Positions 1-8,153 of a stretch of 64,000 nt of DNA are shown here, in pieces. The translations under genes and the position numbers were made by a program. This stretch comes from Bacteroides gallinarum DSM 18171 = JCM 13658 (GTDB lineage Bacteria; Bacteroidota; Bacteroidia; Bacteroidales; Bacteroidaceae): positions 248,001 through 312,000 of the forward strand of contig NZ_KB894115.1 of NCBI RefSeq assembly GCF_000374365.1, given 5' to 3'. Position 1 is the stretch's first letter, and every line of letters starts with the position of its first letter. The notes under the pieces were generated by a model. It made no database searches and was not told the origin of the DNA. It saw nothing but the letters and a program-made list of their open reading frames with translations.

Positions 1-15
1 CCCTCCCATGACAGC

Positions 16-204
16 ATGAAACCGATCACGGTATATGTGAACAACCATGTCCGACTCGAAAAGATAAATACACCGCAGCACTGGCAGGGACTTGAGGAAC
101 TCGCCGAACGGGAATCCAGGATACTCTATGTCTACCGGGGGTGCCGCCTTGTGAGAATCGTCCGTTCGTCCAACCTTAAAAAGAAACTGTATGCGGCACA
201 ATAA
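16..204 (+). CDS. Hypothetical protein at left edge (start uncertain)
   Basis: Unrecognised protein of 62 residues, basic at its C-terminus (RSSNLKKK). The frame stays open back to base 1, so the ATG at 16 may be internal and the gene may begin outside the window. Its last 14 bases overlap the start of the repeat-protein gene at 191, an arrangement typical of translationally coupled genes. No domain, signal peptide or membrane segment is visible. It belongs to the left-hand accessory island, and no function can be assigned. Confidence 0.6.
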   Translation: MKPITVYVNNHVRLEKINTPQHWQGLEELAERESRILYVYRGCRLVRIVRSSNLKKKLYAAQ

Positions 205-2095
205 CATCGTATCGGCCATAGAATGGCTGCCGGAACACCTGTTCACGGAAGAGATCGTGGAAGCAGCCGTCGAAAGCAAGGAAATAGAGGTGCTGAGCCA
301 TATTCCGGGACGTTTCCTCACACCCGGACGTATAGAACGAATCATCGCGGGCAGCACGGAGAGCTGGCACAGCTTCGAGCTGCGCAATATTCCGGAGGCG
401 TACCGTTCGGGAGCAGTCTGTGACTACGCCATGCGCAAAAAAACGAAGAATATCACGGCCGTTCCCGAAGCAATGGTTACCCGAGAAATGGCAGAAGCGG
501 TCATCCGAAACGGACGCGGGGATTTCGACATTCTCGCCTTCATACCTGAACGCCTTTGGGACGCACAACTGGCATACCTGGCCTTGCGCAGCTATATTTA
601 CGACCCGTATTACACGGACAGCAGGACAGACGCCGTCATGAAAACGGGGCTTATCCTCGGATATGTCCCCGTTGAGGTAAAGACTCAAGAGTTCTATTAC
701 GGGATGCTCGACGGGATGAAAATATTGAGCACGGTTACCGATGCCGTCGTGCCGTCCCGTTTCAAGACTGCGGCATACTACCGCAAGATGGCGGAACATG
801 ACCTCTCGCTTGTTCCCGCCCGGTTCTATTCCTATGAGATTCTCCATGCGGCTGTCTGTTCGACCGAAGGAAAAAACTTCATCACAGACCCCCAGTTTTT
901 CAAGCCGTTGTCGGTATATCTGGACGACATGCTGGCGGACCGGCTGATGGAGAAACACCCTTACATGTTCGGGGAGTTGCCGAAGCGGTTCAAGACACCG
1001 GAAAGACTGGTCATTGCCATCGATAACAGCAAACGGGAGACGAACTGCTATATCGACGAGGAAACTGAACAATCCCTGCTCACGGTGGAAGTGTGCAAGG
1101 CATTCATCCGAAGAAACGGCAACTGTCCCGAATTTCCTGAAAATGTATGGACGCGGGAATTTGTCGACTACTGCATGGAGCACGGGACGTGTTTCCGCTG
1201 GTTCCGCCAGATGCCCAAAAAGTTCCAGACCTACGCGAACACGCAGGCGGCGTATGATTACGGCCATCACCATATCTGTGACTTTGCCAAACGGTTCATC
1301 ACCCCACAAATGGCGAAGGAGTGCTACCGGGAGCGCAGTTATGCACGTGCCATCCCCGGACATTTCCTCACGGAGTTCTGCCGACAGACCGGACTGCCCG
1401 AGAAGTTCTACGGCGGGGAAACCACGATGCTGTCGCTGAAAAACAGCCGTGACGACTATACTTACTGCAAAGTCGGCAATACCTGTCTGGCCTTTTACCT
1501 GAAAGAACAATACGAGCCGTCCTCGGCACATCTGATGATGACGCGGTCGGATTCAAAATACTGCACACCGGAGAAGGTGTTCGACGTGCCTGTCGGAACC
1601 TTCCACCGCACGTGGCTGGAAAAGATCGTGGCGGAAAACGACCCCCGCTTTGTCAAACCCCGTGTGGACAAAGCGTTGAAAGCCGTACAGGCGGTCTGCT
1701 ATTACGGTGTCGAGAAGTTGAAGGACCTGAACCGTACGGAAATCTTCCGCAACACCTTCATGGGCGAGACCATCGGTTACTGCGCCCGCCGCAGGGACCT
1801 GACCTACCACAGCGACAACTGCGGGACCCTTATCGAGGGCTTGAAGTTCAAGATCCGGGGAATGGCTGTCCCCGTAACCCTGGCGGAAGACATGACTCCT
1901 TATACGGCCGACATGCTGCACCGGAAGTTCGGCTTCTGCTATATCGGAATGACGGCATTCGCCACGGACTACGGCCTGGACATGGAGAAGGCATACACCT
2001 TTGCACAGATGCGCCAGATCGTAAGGGAGAAAGGGCACAAGCCGTCATTGAGAAACTACAAACGTGAACTGAAACAAATAAACATCATACAATGA
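191..2095 (+). CDS. Large protein of about 25-residue P-x-x-F-x-T repeats plus a unique C-terminal domain
   Basis: A 634-residue protein with no recognised family name. Residues 13-410 contain at least thirteen copies of a short motif, hydrophobic-Pro-x-x-hydrophobic-x-Thr-x-Glu, for example at about 13, 38, 67, 91, 118, 159, 187, 208, 263, 315, 341, 365 and 388. Spacing is mostly 21-29 residues, about double in two places. Each motif is followed by an amphipathic stretch with Ala and Val, so a helical solenoid like the DUF4116-type repeats is plausible (inference). Residues 420-634 are non-repetitive, Cys- and Tyr-rich and may be the functional end. No signal peptide or membrane segment is seen. 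The stop overlaps the next ATG by four bases (ATGA), so the two genes are probably co-translated. Confidence 0.85.
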   Translation: MRHNNIVSAIEWLPEHLFTEEIVEAAVESKEIEVLSHIPGRFLTPGRIERIIAGSTESWHSFELRNIPEAYRSGAVCDYAMRKKTKNITAVPEAMVTREMAEAVIRNGRGDFDILAFIPERLWDAQLAYLALRSYIYDPYYTDSRTDAVMKTGLILGYVPVEVKTQEFYYGMLDGMKILSTVTDAVVPSRFKTAAYYRKMAEHDLSLVPARFYSYEILHAAVCSTEGKNFITDPQFFKPLSVYLDDMLADRLMEKHPYMFGELPKRFKTPERLVIAIDNSKRETNCYIDEETEQSLLTVEVCKAFIRRNGNCPEFPENVWTREFVDYCMEHGTCFRWFRQMPKKFQTYANTQAAYDYGHHHICDFAKRFITPQMAKECYRERSYARAIPGHFLTEFCRQTGLPEKFYGGETTMLSLKNSRDDYTYCKVGNTCLAFYLKEQYEPSSAHLMMTRSDSKYCTPEKVFDVPVGTFHRTWLEKIVAENDPRFVKPRVDKALKAVQAVCYYGVEKLKDLNRTEIFRNTFMGETIGYCARRRDLTYHSDNCGTLIEGLKFKIRGMAVPVTLAEDMTPYTADMLHRKFGFCYIGMTAFATDYGLDMEKAYTFAQMRQIVREKGHKPSLRNYKRELKQINIIQ

Positions 2096-2964
2096 AAAAA
2101 TACCGGATAGCTATCGAAGAGACGCTCCGTAAGGTCGTGGAGATCGAGGCGGAAACGCCCGGTCTGGCCGTCTGCAGGGCGGAAGACGAATACAATGAAG
2201 AGAAACACGTGCTGTCAGCCGACAATTTCGCAGGAGCTGACATCGCGCTCTCGACTGATGACATCACGGTCATGGAGACTCTGGAAGACATGGGTTTCAT
2301 CGGATACGTGCAACGCCGTTTTGAGGAATGCCGGGAGTCCATATCCGTCGAAGACAAAGTCCGGCTGGCATTCGGAAGTTTCGACAACGCCCTGTATGAG
2401 TTCGGCGAATACCGTAAGGAGGCGGCCCGGAACCGCCCGCAGGTCTACCTGCTGTACCGGAGCGATGCCTGGCACAACCGTTCTTCCATGGAGCTCATAG
2501 CCCCGTTCTCCTCCCTCGAAAACATGATGGAGTACCTGCGGCGTAAGAAGAAGGAATTCCGCCTGACGGAAAGTGATCTGGAAGAGTTCAAGAACAACCG
2601 GCAGACGAAGGGGCGCGGCGAAAACTACCTGTACGAGTCGGATTATCTGGATGTGCTGCCGGAACAGGAACCCGAACTGCCGCCGAAAGATGACGCTTTC
2701 TATGACAAGGTTTTCACCTGCGGGCAATCCGAGCTGTCACGCAGGGAGTTGGAATCTCTGCCGGAGCCGTTCGATACCTACCATGTTACGGACGAAGAAA
2801 TGGAACAGATTGTGTACGAAACGGAAATGGAGACACGGGACCGGCTGCGGCTCGGTAAAAGAAAGCCCATAGATTTTGACAATGACCGCCATAGTGAAAT
2901 CTGGTGGGAAGAAATGGAAAAAGCAGTGGTAAGGCACGGCGTACCGTACTACGAGGCCGAATAA
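2092..2964 (+). CDS. Protein with N-terminal DpnD/PcfM-like domain
   Basis: A 290-residue acidic protein. Residues 1-52 fit the small DpnD/PcfM family: a MKKYRIAIEETL opening strand, an E-A-E-T helix with regularly spaced acidic residues, and an ADNFAGADI end. Stand-alone members occur in conjugative plasmids (PcfM of pCF10) and next to the DpnII restriction system (DpnD); their biochemical role is not established. Residues 100-290 form an added region rich in Glu and Arg that I do not recognise. The ATG overlaps the upstream stop (ATGA). A strong terminator follows at 3007-3040, so this gene ends the first transcription unit. Confidence 0.8.
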   Translation: MKKYRIAIEETLRKVVEIEAETPGLAVCRAEDEYNEEKHVLSADNFAGADIALSTDDITVMETLEDMGFIGYVQRRFEECRESISVEDKVRLAFGSFDNALYEFGEYRKEAARNRPQVYLLYRSDAWHNRSSMELIAPFSSLENMMEYLRRKKKEFRLTESDLEEFKNNRQTKGRGENYLYESDYLDVLPEQEPELPPKDDAFYDKVFTCGQSELSRRELESLPEPFDTYHVTDEEMEQIVYETEMETRDRLRLGKRKPIDFDNDRHSEIWWEEMEKAVVRHGVPYYEAE

Positions 2965-3006
2965 CGAAAATAGAACCTGTTCATCACATGCCATAATGAT
3001 GACGGG

Positions 3007-3040
3007 CCGTCGCGGCTACGGCTGCGGCGGTCTTTTTTTT
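3007..3040 (+). terminator. Rho-independent terminator
   Basis: A 10-bp GC-rich stem (3007-3016 with 3021-3030, two G-U pairs) has a 4-base loop and is followed directly by TCTTTTTTTT. It separates the genes ending at 2964 from those starting at 3105. Confidence 0.85.
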
Positions 3041-3104
3041 CAAAACGAGGTGAGTATTCCACCCCTTATACAAAACGATTACCTACTCTTAAAAAAACGG
3101 ATTT

Positions 3105-3776
3105 ATGAAACAGACAAGACAGGATTTCTTCACGGCGAACGGGGAAGGAATCAAAATCATGACATTTACGGAGTTCGCCCGGCATATCCTGCGTATGGAA
3201 TGCGGGGAAAGTCTGGAACTGTATGCCGTTGTGAACCGGCAGACACGGGAATGCTCCCGGCCGCTCTCTGTCAGAAAGGAACAATGGAACGGTACGCCCT
3301 TTTACCTGCTCGGCGGGCACGGGCAGGAAGTCCGTACCATCAATTTTGCGGGTCGTCCGAAAGAGGAGTTTGAAACGACCTGCCATGATGCCTTGGACAG
3401 CTACGATGCCGTGGAAAGTATCGGGGCGGTCGTGTCAAGACTGCGTGAATTATCTCCTGAAGAACTGCATAAGCGGATTGCGGAAGAGATGAAGACCGGC
3501 TGTAAATACCTGTTGGTCTACCGCAGCGAGGAGGAGATGACGGCCGCACTCGACGGCAAGATATACGCCATCAGCGATACGGACGGCAAATTCCTTTGCG
3601 ACCTGTATCAGCCGGATTATCTCCATCTGGAAAACGGGGGCGATATTGTGGACACCGCATCCATTCCGGACATGCATTTCCATTCCGATTGGGCAATCGC
3701 CAACCCCACGGTACGCGACAAGGTGCTCTCCTCCCGGATGGTGATTATATATACCCACGAAACGGCAACGCTATGA
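3105..3776 (+). CDS. Hypothetical protein of the accessory island
   Basis: A 223-residue soluble protein with no recognised domain. The N-terminal 100 residues hold a FTEFARHIL helix; the middle has a KYLLVYRSEEEM segment resembling a short strand-helix unit, and the C-terminal part is rich in His and Asp. It is the first gene after the terminator at 3007-3040 and so opens a new unit. A second Met at residue 19 (base 3159) could be the real start. The stop overlaps the following ATG by four bases. Confidence 0.75.
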   Translation: MKQTRQDFFTANGEGIKIMTFTEFARHILRMECGESLELYAVVNRQTRECSRPLSVRKEQWNGTPFYLLGGHGQEVRTINFAGRPKEEFETTCHDALDSYDAVESIGAVVSRLRELSPEELHKRIAEEMKTGCKYLLVYRSEEEMTAALDGKIYAISDTDGKFLCDLYQPDYLHLENGGDIVDTASIPDMHFHSDWAIANPTVRDKVLSSRMVIIYTHETATL

Positions 3777-4123
3777 TAGAGATTGGCAACAGGATAGAAA
3801 CGCCGGAAGGTGTGTTCTATGAACTGGAATACGGAGGGGAAGGAAACATCTACAAGAACGAGGATGCCTTTCTCAACCGCCCCGATGAAGTGTGCTATAT
3901 ACCCGAATACGCGGCAGAAGACCGTGAGGACTGGCGTGTGCCGGAGAGCAGTGACGGCTGTTTCACGCATAACTCACTGCTCGCCCTGTGCAAGGGTAAT
4001 GAAGAGGTGTGCCAGGATCTGTTTTACAGCCTTGAATGGACGTACCCGACCACCTTGCTGGAAGAATGGGACTCGAACGGCTATTTCGATGAGATCGAGG
4101 GCTGGTATGACAGTAACGATTAA
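3773..4123 (+). CDS. Hypothetical acidic protein
   Basis: A 116-residue, strongly acidic protein (many Glu/Asp, net negative), unrecognised. The start is fixed by the ATGA overlap with the previous stop; a longer frame upstream lies inside the neighbour and is unlikely. The C-terminal part carries W-T-Y-P-T-T-L-L-E-E-W and a Gly-Tyr-rich end. Small acidic proteins are common among DNA-mimic anti-restriction factors of mobile elements, but nothing here proves that role. The next gene starts directly after its stop codon. Confidence 0.75.
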   Translation: MIEIGNRIETPEGVFYELEYGGEGNIYKNEDAFLNRPDEVCYIPEYAAEDREDWRVPESSDGCFTHNSLLALCKGNEEVCQDLFYSLEWTYPTTLLEEWDSNGYFDEIEGWYDSND

Positions 4124-4444
4124 ATGGAACGGCATATCATGGACAGGAAATACAAAATCACATACTCGGGAAAAATCACGGGCAAGACCCCGAACTACAT
4201 ATTGAGCCTGCGGGCGCATCTGAAAGGCATTTTCCCTGAAATGGAACGGTATGGTAAGGAAGAATTCGACCACGTGCTTCATTGCATCAGCTCGTTCATT
4301 GATGATTTTACCTTCAAGGTACGCAATTCCCGATACCGGGGAGACATCCTGAAAAGGACTATCAGTAACGACTGCCTGAAAGTGTTCAACCTGGGTGACG
4401 AGAAAGTGATACTGACCGTCTCCTTCACCCCGCTGGAAACATGA
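4124..4444 (+). CDS. Hypothetical basic protein
   Basis: A 106-residue basic protein starting on the base after the upstream stop codon (TAAATG). A Met at residue 6 (base 4139) is an equally plausible start. The sequence reads as a small alpha-beta protein with a K-Y-K-I-T-Y-S-G strand first and a VILTVSF strand near the end. No family recognised. Position and spacing make it part of the same operon as its neighbours. Confidence 0.7.
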   Translation: MERHIMDRKYKITYSGKITGKTPNYILSLRAHLKGIFPEMERYGKEEFDHVLHCISSFIDDFTFKVRNSRYRGDILKRTISNDCLKVFNLGDEKVILTVSFTPLET

Positions 4445-4454
4445 AACCAACAAT

Positions 4455-4883
4455 ATGACAGATATGGATAAAATACAGAAAGACAATGCGGAGCCGGGCA
4501 AAGCCCCGGACAAAATGAGCGCCGACAAGCTGCATCTGTTCGCCACCCAGTACGCCTTTATCGACGGACGGCTGCACGAGGCCGAGCAAGCCATGCTGAA
4601 ATTCATGCTGGAGTTCCTGGCACAATATGGCCGCGTATCACTCGGCCTTACAGAAGAGGAGGAACTCGATGACAACAACTTCCCCGTCACGACAACCTTG
4701 TACGGGAAGCACGACACGCCCCGTATCAAGCTTACCGATGTCTACCTGACGGATGACGGGGAATATCTCCTTGCTGACGGAATAGATGCGGAGACCGGGG
4801 AAAAACGGGACGGATTCTATATCTACAGCGAACAATACGCCGATATCTTCCAGTTCGTCGGCCACGCTTCGGAGATGAACTGA
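4455..4883 (+). CDS. Hypothetical protein
   Basis: A 142-residue soluble protein of unknown function. Residues 22-60 form a long predicted helix (FATQYAFIDGRLHEAEQAML) with regularly spaced charges; the rest looks like beta strands ending in a YIYSEQYADIF segment. The start at 4455 lies 10 bases after the preceding stop. No known domain, Cys motif or membrane segment is visible. It belongs to the same + strand series of island genes. Confidence 0.75.
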   Translation: MTDMDKIQKDNAEPGKAPDKMSADKLHLFATQYAFIDGRLHEAEQAMLKFMLEFLAQYGRVSLGLTEEEELDDNNFPVTTTLYGKHDTPRIKLTDVYLTDDGEYLLADGIDAETGEKRDGFYIYSEQYADIFQFVGHASEMN

Positions 4884-4915
4884 CGAATGAGGAACAACCA
4901 TAAAACGAAATATCA

Positions 4916-5434
4916 ATGGACTGTATCAAAGATTTACAAGACGCCATCCGCAACATTCTCGTGAACAACGGTCTTACGGAACTCTGTCTGGGAGAGCCTG
5001 ACGAACTGGACGATCCCACCTATATCATCTGGTATGACAGGCACTGTGAGCCTCACGAAGACCCGGTATTGAAGGTTTGCCTTGAAGATGAGGGCATTGC
5101 CGTTGAGGTCGAAGCCCGCAGTTTCGGGAACACGATAACCGTCTACGATTATGACATAGACCGTATTGAATGGTGGAAAGGCATTCATGCCAATATTCTG
5201 GAAGTGCTGGAGCGTGACGGCAAGCGCCGGTGTCCGGCCTGTGGCAGGACGGTCAAGGAAAAGCAGCTGTATTGCAGTGCCGGATGCCGTGATTTCATGA
5301 CTCCCGGACCGACCGTGGAGCAGGTCGCGGAAAAAGCCAACCGGAATATCCGCAAACTGGCAAGCCTTGCCGCCGGAAAGGACAAGGCGTACCGGAAGCG
5401 GCTGATAGAGAAATATACCGTCGGCCTGTCATAG
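4916..5434 (+). CDS. Hypothetical protein with C-terminal zinc-finger-like motif
   Basis: A 172-residue protein. Residues 1-95 are acidic and unrecognised. At about residues 105-123 there is a C-P-x-C followed by an eleven-residue gap and C-x-x-x-C, the layout of a small zinc ribbon or knuckle. The C-terminal 50 residues are Lys/Arg-rich, which would suit nucleic-acid contact (inference). The stop codon sits inside a small hairpin, CGGCCT with AGGCCG (5422-5438), which could act as a weak terminator. Confidence 0.75.
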   Translation: MDCIKDLQDAIRNILVNNGLTELCLGEPDELDDPTYIIWYDRHCEPHEDPVLKVCLEDEGIAVEVEARSFGNTITVYDYDIDRIEWWKGIHANILEVLERDGKRRCPACGRTVKEKQLYCSAGCRDFMTPGPTVEQVAEKANRNIRKLASLAAGKDKAYRKRLIEKYTVGLS

Positions 5435-5468
5435 GCCGGCTTTGTGACACTAAAAAATGTATGATATT

Positions 5469-5648
5469 ATGGCAACAAGAACCATCTACCTGACCGTACG
5501 GCTCGATATCGACAACCCGAAGGCCGATGAGATAACGGACGAAGAGGTTGACGAAATTATCAGCGAAGTGGACTATGAATTCAAAAATTACGGGGACTAT
5601 GAAATCGACACGGAAATCTGCGGGAAAAATGACGAAGGTGGTCTTTAG
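5469..5648 (+). CDS. Small acidic hypothetical protein
   Basis: A 59-residue acidic protein beginning MATRTIYLTVRLDI; an in-frame ATG at 5457 would add four residues. It looks like a single beta strand followed by a helix with D-E-E-V-D-E-I-I-S-E. I recognise this as the sort of small protein repeatedly found in Bacteroides conjugative elements, but not its function. It overlaps the next gene by 20 bases in another frame, so both were judged on codon pattern and protein-like composition. Confidence 0.65.
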   Translation: MATRTIYLTVRLDIDNPKADEITDEEVDEIISEVDYEFKNYGDYEIDTEICGKNDEGGL

Positions 5649-5892
5649 ACGCTATCCCGACGGACAGGTCATCGCCCTGTTCCCGGACATACCGTGGAGC
5701 GGACGGCGGGGTGAAATAACCTCCTACATGCATGTCGGCCAGCATGGCGCAGCCGACTATGCGGGCGTGATCGCCATGACACGGCCAGCCCATGAAAAGG
5801 AGTACCGCAACCCGCTTTCCGAACTGAGAGCCATCGGTTACGATGACCTACACATCATGCGGCGTGCAAGACCGAAATTCATAAACAGCTAA
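5629..5892 (+). CDS. Hypothetical protein
   Basis: An 87-residue protein, taken to start at the ATG at 5629, because the longer frame from 5548 lies entirely within the preceding gene. It opens with a VVFRRYPDGQVIALFPDIP strand pair and holds a G-Q-H-G-A-A-D-Y segment. It resembles small proteins of Bacteroides mobile elements, with no assigned role. The start overlaps the preceding gene by 20 bases. Confidence 0.7.
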   Translation: MTKVVFRRYPDGQVIALFPDIPWSGRRGEITSYMHVGQHGAADYAGVIAMTRPAHEKEYRNPLSELRAIGYDDLHIMRRARPKFINS

Positions 5893-5903
5893 AAACAAAT
5901 CTT

Positions 5904-6407
5904 ATGTCTCATAAACCGAATGCCGTTCCTGTCTTGCAGGAGGGAACGGTCTATACAATTATACTTGACAACGGACGAAAGGTCCACGACGTAATCTATC
6001 ATGCCTGTGTCGCCTCCGGCAAGTCGTATTTCGCCAAAGGCGATAAGACCTATCCCGCCGAAAAGGTGCGGAACCATTCAATCACCGGACATGCCGCATC
6101 GGACGGCTCTAGAAGGAACGGCACACCCAATCCCGACCGCTTCGCCATCACGGATGAAGTGTGCGAGGTCGTTGATGTAGTTACCACGCCGGAAACCAAT
6201 CCGGAAATGTTCCGGTGTCGTGTCAAATGCCTGATGTATTCAGGCCTGTCACAAGCCGAGGCTGAGAAAGTCATCGCTTCAACGCCACTAAAGCTGGAAC
6301 TCTTCTACGACGTAGGCCGTGGCAGTTTCGCTATTGACGCCGAGGCAGTTGGCAACACACCGCTGTATAATCCTTACACGGGAAAGGAAATCCCGGATGA
6401 AACTTAA
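5904..6407 (+). CDS. Hypothetical protein
   Basis: A 167-residue protein lying 11 bases after its neighbour. No domain recognised. The first 60 residues look like a beta-rich SH3-like unit (GTVYTIILDNGRKV, then YFAKGDKTYPAEKV); the second half contains a helix YSGLSQAEAEKVIAS and a Y-N-P-Y-T-G-K end. It directly precedes the radical SAM gene and may be expressed with it, but no functional link can be drawn from the sequence. Confidence 0.7.
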   Translation: MSHKPNAVPVLQEGTVYTIILDNGRKVHDVIYHACVASGKSYFAKGDKTYPAEKVRNHSITGHAASDGSRRNGTPNPDRFAITDEVCEVVDVVTTPETNPEMFRCRVKCLMYSGLSQAEAEKVIASTPLKLELFYDVGRGSFAIDAEAVGNTPLYNPYTGKEIPDET

Positions 6408-6424
6408 GCCGAACTACATCGAAT

Positions 6425-7129
6425 ATGAGAGAACTATATATCAAGAATCTCTGCATCGAGATTACCCGACGTTGCAACATGCGCTGTACCCATTGCATGC
6501 GGGGAGATGCCGAATCCGTGGATATCCCTTTGAAACATATAAGCAACCTGCTGCGGCATGTCAGGCATATTCGCCATTTCAACATCACGGGCGGCGAGCC
6601 GTCGCTTAACGTCCGGGCCATCCGCCATATCCTCGAACGGGTACGCGCCTACGGTATTACTGTCAATGACTTTTATATCGTAACCAACGGCTCTGCCACA
6701 TCCCGTTCGGAGGAATTCATAGAAGCCTGCGCCGCACTGTACGAGTACCAGGAGGAAAAGGAACAGGACTCCGGCCACATGCTCGAAATGAGCGACGACC
6801 GCTTCCATGATCCGGCAGAGCATGCCGCCACGCTCGCGGCACTTTCCCCGTATCCCTTTTTCGGAGTCCGGGGACAGGCCGAGCGTATCTTCCTTTTCCG
6901 GGAAGGCCGCAGCACGGAGGGGTTTCCGAACCCTGTTCATGGGATTTATCTTACGGAGGAGAACTACGTTTACGGCGACCTCTGTCTCAATGCTGAAGGC
7001 ATGGTTCTCTCCAACGGGGACCTGAGTTATGCCCGCCAACGGGAACATGCCCTGTGTCCCTGCGGGAAACTGATGCAATATCTCCGGATGACCTTGAAAA
7101 AGCGTCAAAAAGAAAGATTGTACGAATAA
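6425..7129 (+). CDS. Radical SAM domain protein
   Basis: A 234-residue radical SAM enzyme. The C-N-M-R-C-T-H-C motif (CxxxCxxC, about residues 16-23) would bind the 4Fe-4S cluster that cleaves S-adenosylmethionine, and GGEPS (about 56-60) is the usual SAM-contact motif. The protein is short for the family and seems to keep only part of the barrel. Near residue 190 a Y-G-D-L-C-L-N-A-E-G-M-V segment followed by C-P-C resembles a reduced SPASM-type end. Substrate unknown. A radical SAM enzyme among small mobile-element genes is unusual; peptide or nucleotide modification is possible but unproven. The flanking genes are uncharacterised. Confidence 0.85.
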   Translation: MRELYIKNLCIEITRRCNMRCTHCMRGDAESVDIPLKHISNLLRHVRHIRHFNITGGEPSLNVRAIRHILERVRAYGITVNDFYIVTNGSATSRSEEFIEACAALYEYQEEKEQDSGHMLEMSDDRFHDPAEHAATLAALSPYPFFGVRGQAERIFLFREGRSTEGFPNPVHGIYLTEENYVYGDLCLNAEGMVLSNGDLSYARQREHALCPCGKLMQYLRMTLKKRQKERLYE

Positions 7130-7149
7130 ATACACAAATCAAAAAACTT

Positions 7150-8052
7150 ATGTCAATCGTATGCAGTATCTGCGGCGGCACTGGAGTGAAATGTACCGCC
7201 GTCATCGACCCGAACACCAGACAGTTCCTCGAATTTACCCGCAACGCCTTGTCGGACGGCCGGTGCAGCCAGTGCGGCAACGTTGCCCTGACCGACCCTG
7301 ACGAAGTAAAAGCCGGGCTGGACAAGCTTTGGACGGAATATACGGCGCGGCATCGTGCCGCCCCCAACTACACCTGCTGCGACATTGTCCGGCATGGTGA
7401 TTACGACGGGTGTGAAAAGGCGTATATCCGCATCGGAGGCCCGTCAGACGTGGTCGAGAAGTATCCGGTCGTGGCCGTGTGCCGCGACCTCGAAGAGCTC
7501 AAATCACTTGCGCTCCCTGACCCGACGCGAGAATTTACCCTCATGGGAATTCAAGGGTTCGAGTTCCACGACGTGTTGGAAAACAAGACCTACGAGATCG
7601 GGGTGGACGACCTGAAAATTCCCGTCACGACGAAAGAGGTGCTGGACTTTTACCCGGCGGAACATCGGCTGAAAGAAACGGACATCGAACAATATGCCGC
7701 GGCTTACACGGCCCGTATCAAGGCGTACAGGGAGTATACCCGTCAGCTCGACGCCACACTCGTGCGGCGGCTTCTCGACAAAGAGCGGCTGATGAAAGTC
7801 GGCGAGAGCGACGGTTTCCGCTTGAAACTCCATTTCGACTGGTTTGTCATTTTAAAGCGGGAGAACGAAAGGATGTACGCGCCTTTCAAATACGCTGTAA
7901 ATGCTTATTGTCTGGATAATATCCAAACTTTCGACCGTCGTTATGTCACGCTCGAAGATGCCTTGCTCCACTGCCTGAACGGTTTCAACGAGAACGCGAA
8001 CATTCCTAACCGTTACAAGTCCATCGGGCATTACCTGTCGGGGAAATCCTGA
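7150..8052 (+). CDS. Hypothetical protein with N-terminal zinc ribbon
   Basis: A 300-residue protein. Two Cys pairs, C-S-I-C-G-G near residue 5 and C-S-Q-C-G-N near residue 38, make a zinc ribbon. The remainder is unrecognised and contains a conserved-looking helix, A-A-A-Y-T-A-R-I-K-A-Y-R-E-Y, and a C-terminal LHFDWFVILKRE strand. The ATG at 7150 was preferred over 7054, which would place the start inside the radical SAM gene. It lies 20 bases downstream of that gene and may share its transcript. Confidence 0.75.
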   Translation: MSIVCSICGGTGVKCTAVIDPNTRQFLEFTRNALSDGRCSQCGNVALTDPDEVKAGLDKLWTEYTARHRAAPNYTCCDIVRHGDYDGCEKAYIRIGGPSDVVEKYPVVAVCRDLEELKSLALPDPTREFTLMGIQGFEFHDVLENKTYEIGVDDLKIPVTTKEVLDFYPAEHRLKETDIEQYAAAYTARIKAYREYTRQLDATLVRRLLDKERLMKVGESDGFRLKLHFDWFVILKRENERMYAPFKYAVNAYCLDNIQTFDRRYVTLEDALLHCLNGFNENANIPNRYKSIGHYLSGKS

Positions 8053-8153
8053 CGACGGGCAGTGTATCGACGGGTTACCGGAGGCCACGGGTGCTTTCCC
8101 CTTGACCGGAATACCGTCGGAACAAGTAACAATGTAACCAAAGAATAAAAAAT

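Noticed and set aside
176..1531. 451-codon minus-strand frame
   Set aside because: Lies opposite the repeat-protein gene, has no domain and an implausible composition; the + strand frame has clear repeats and coupling to its neighbours.
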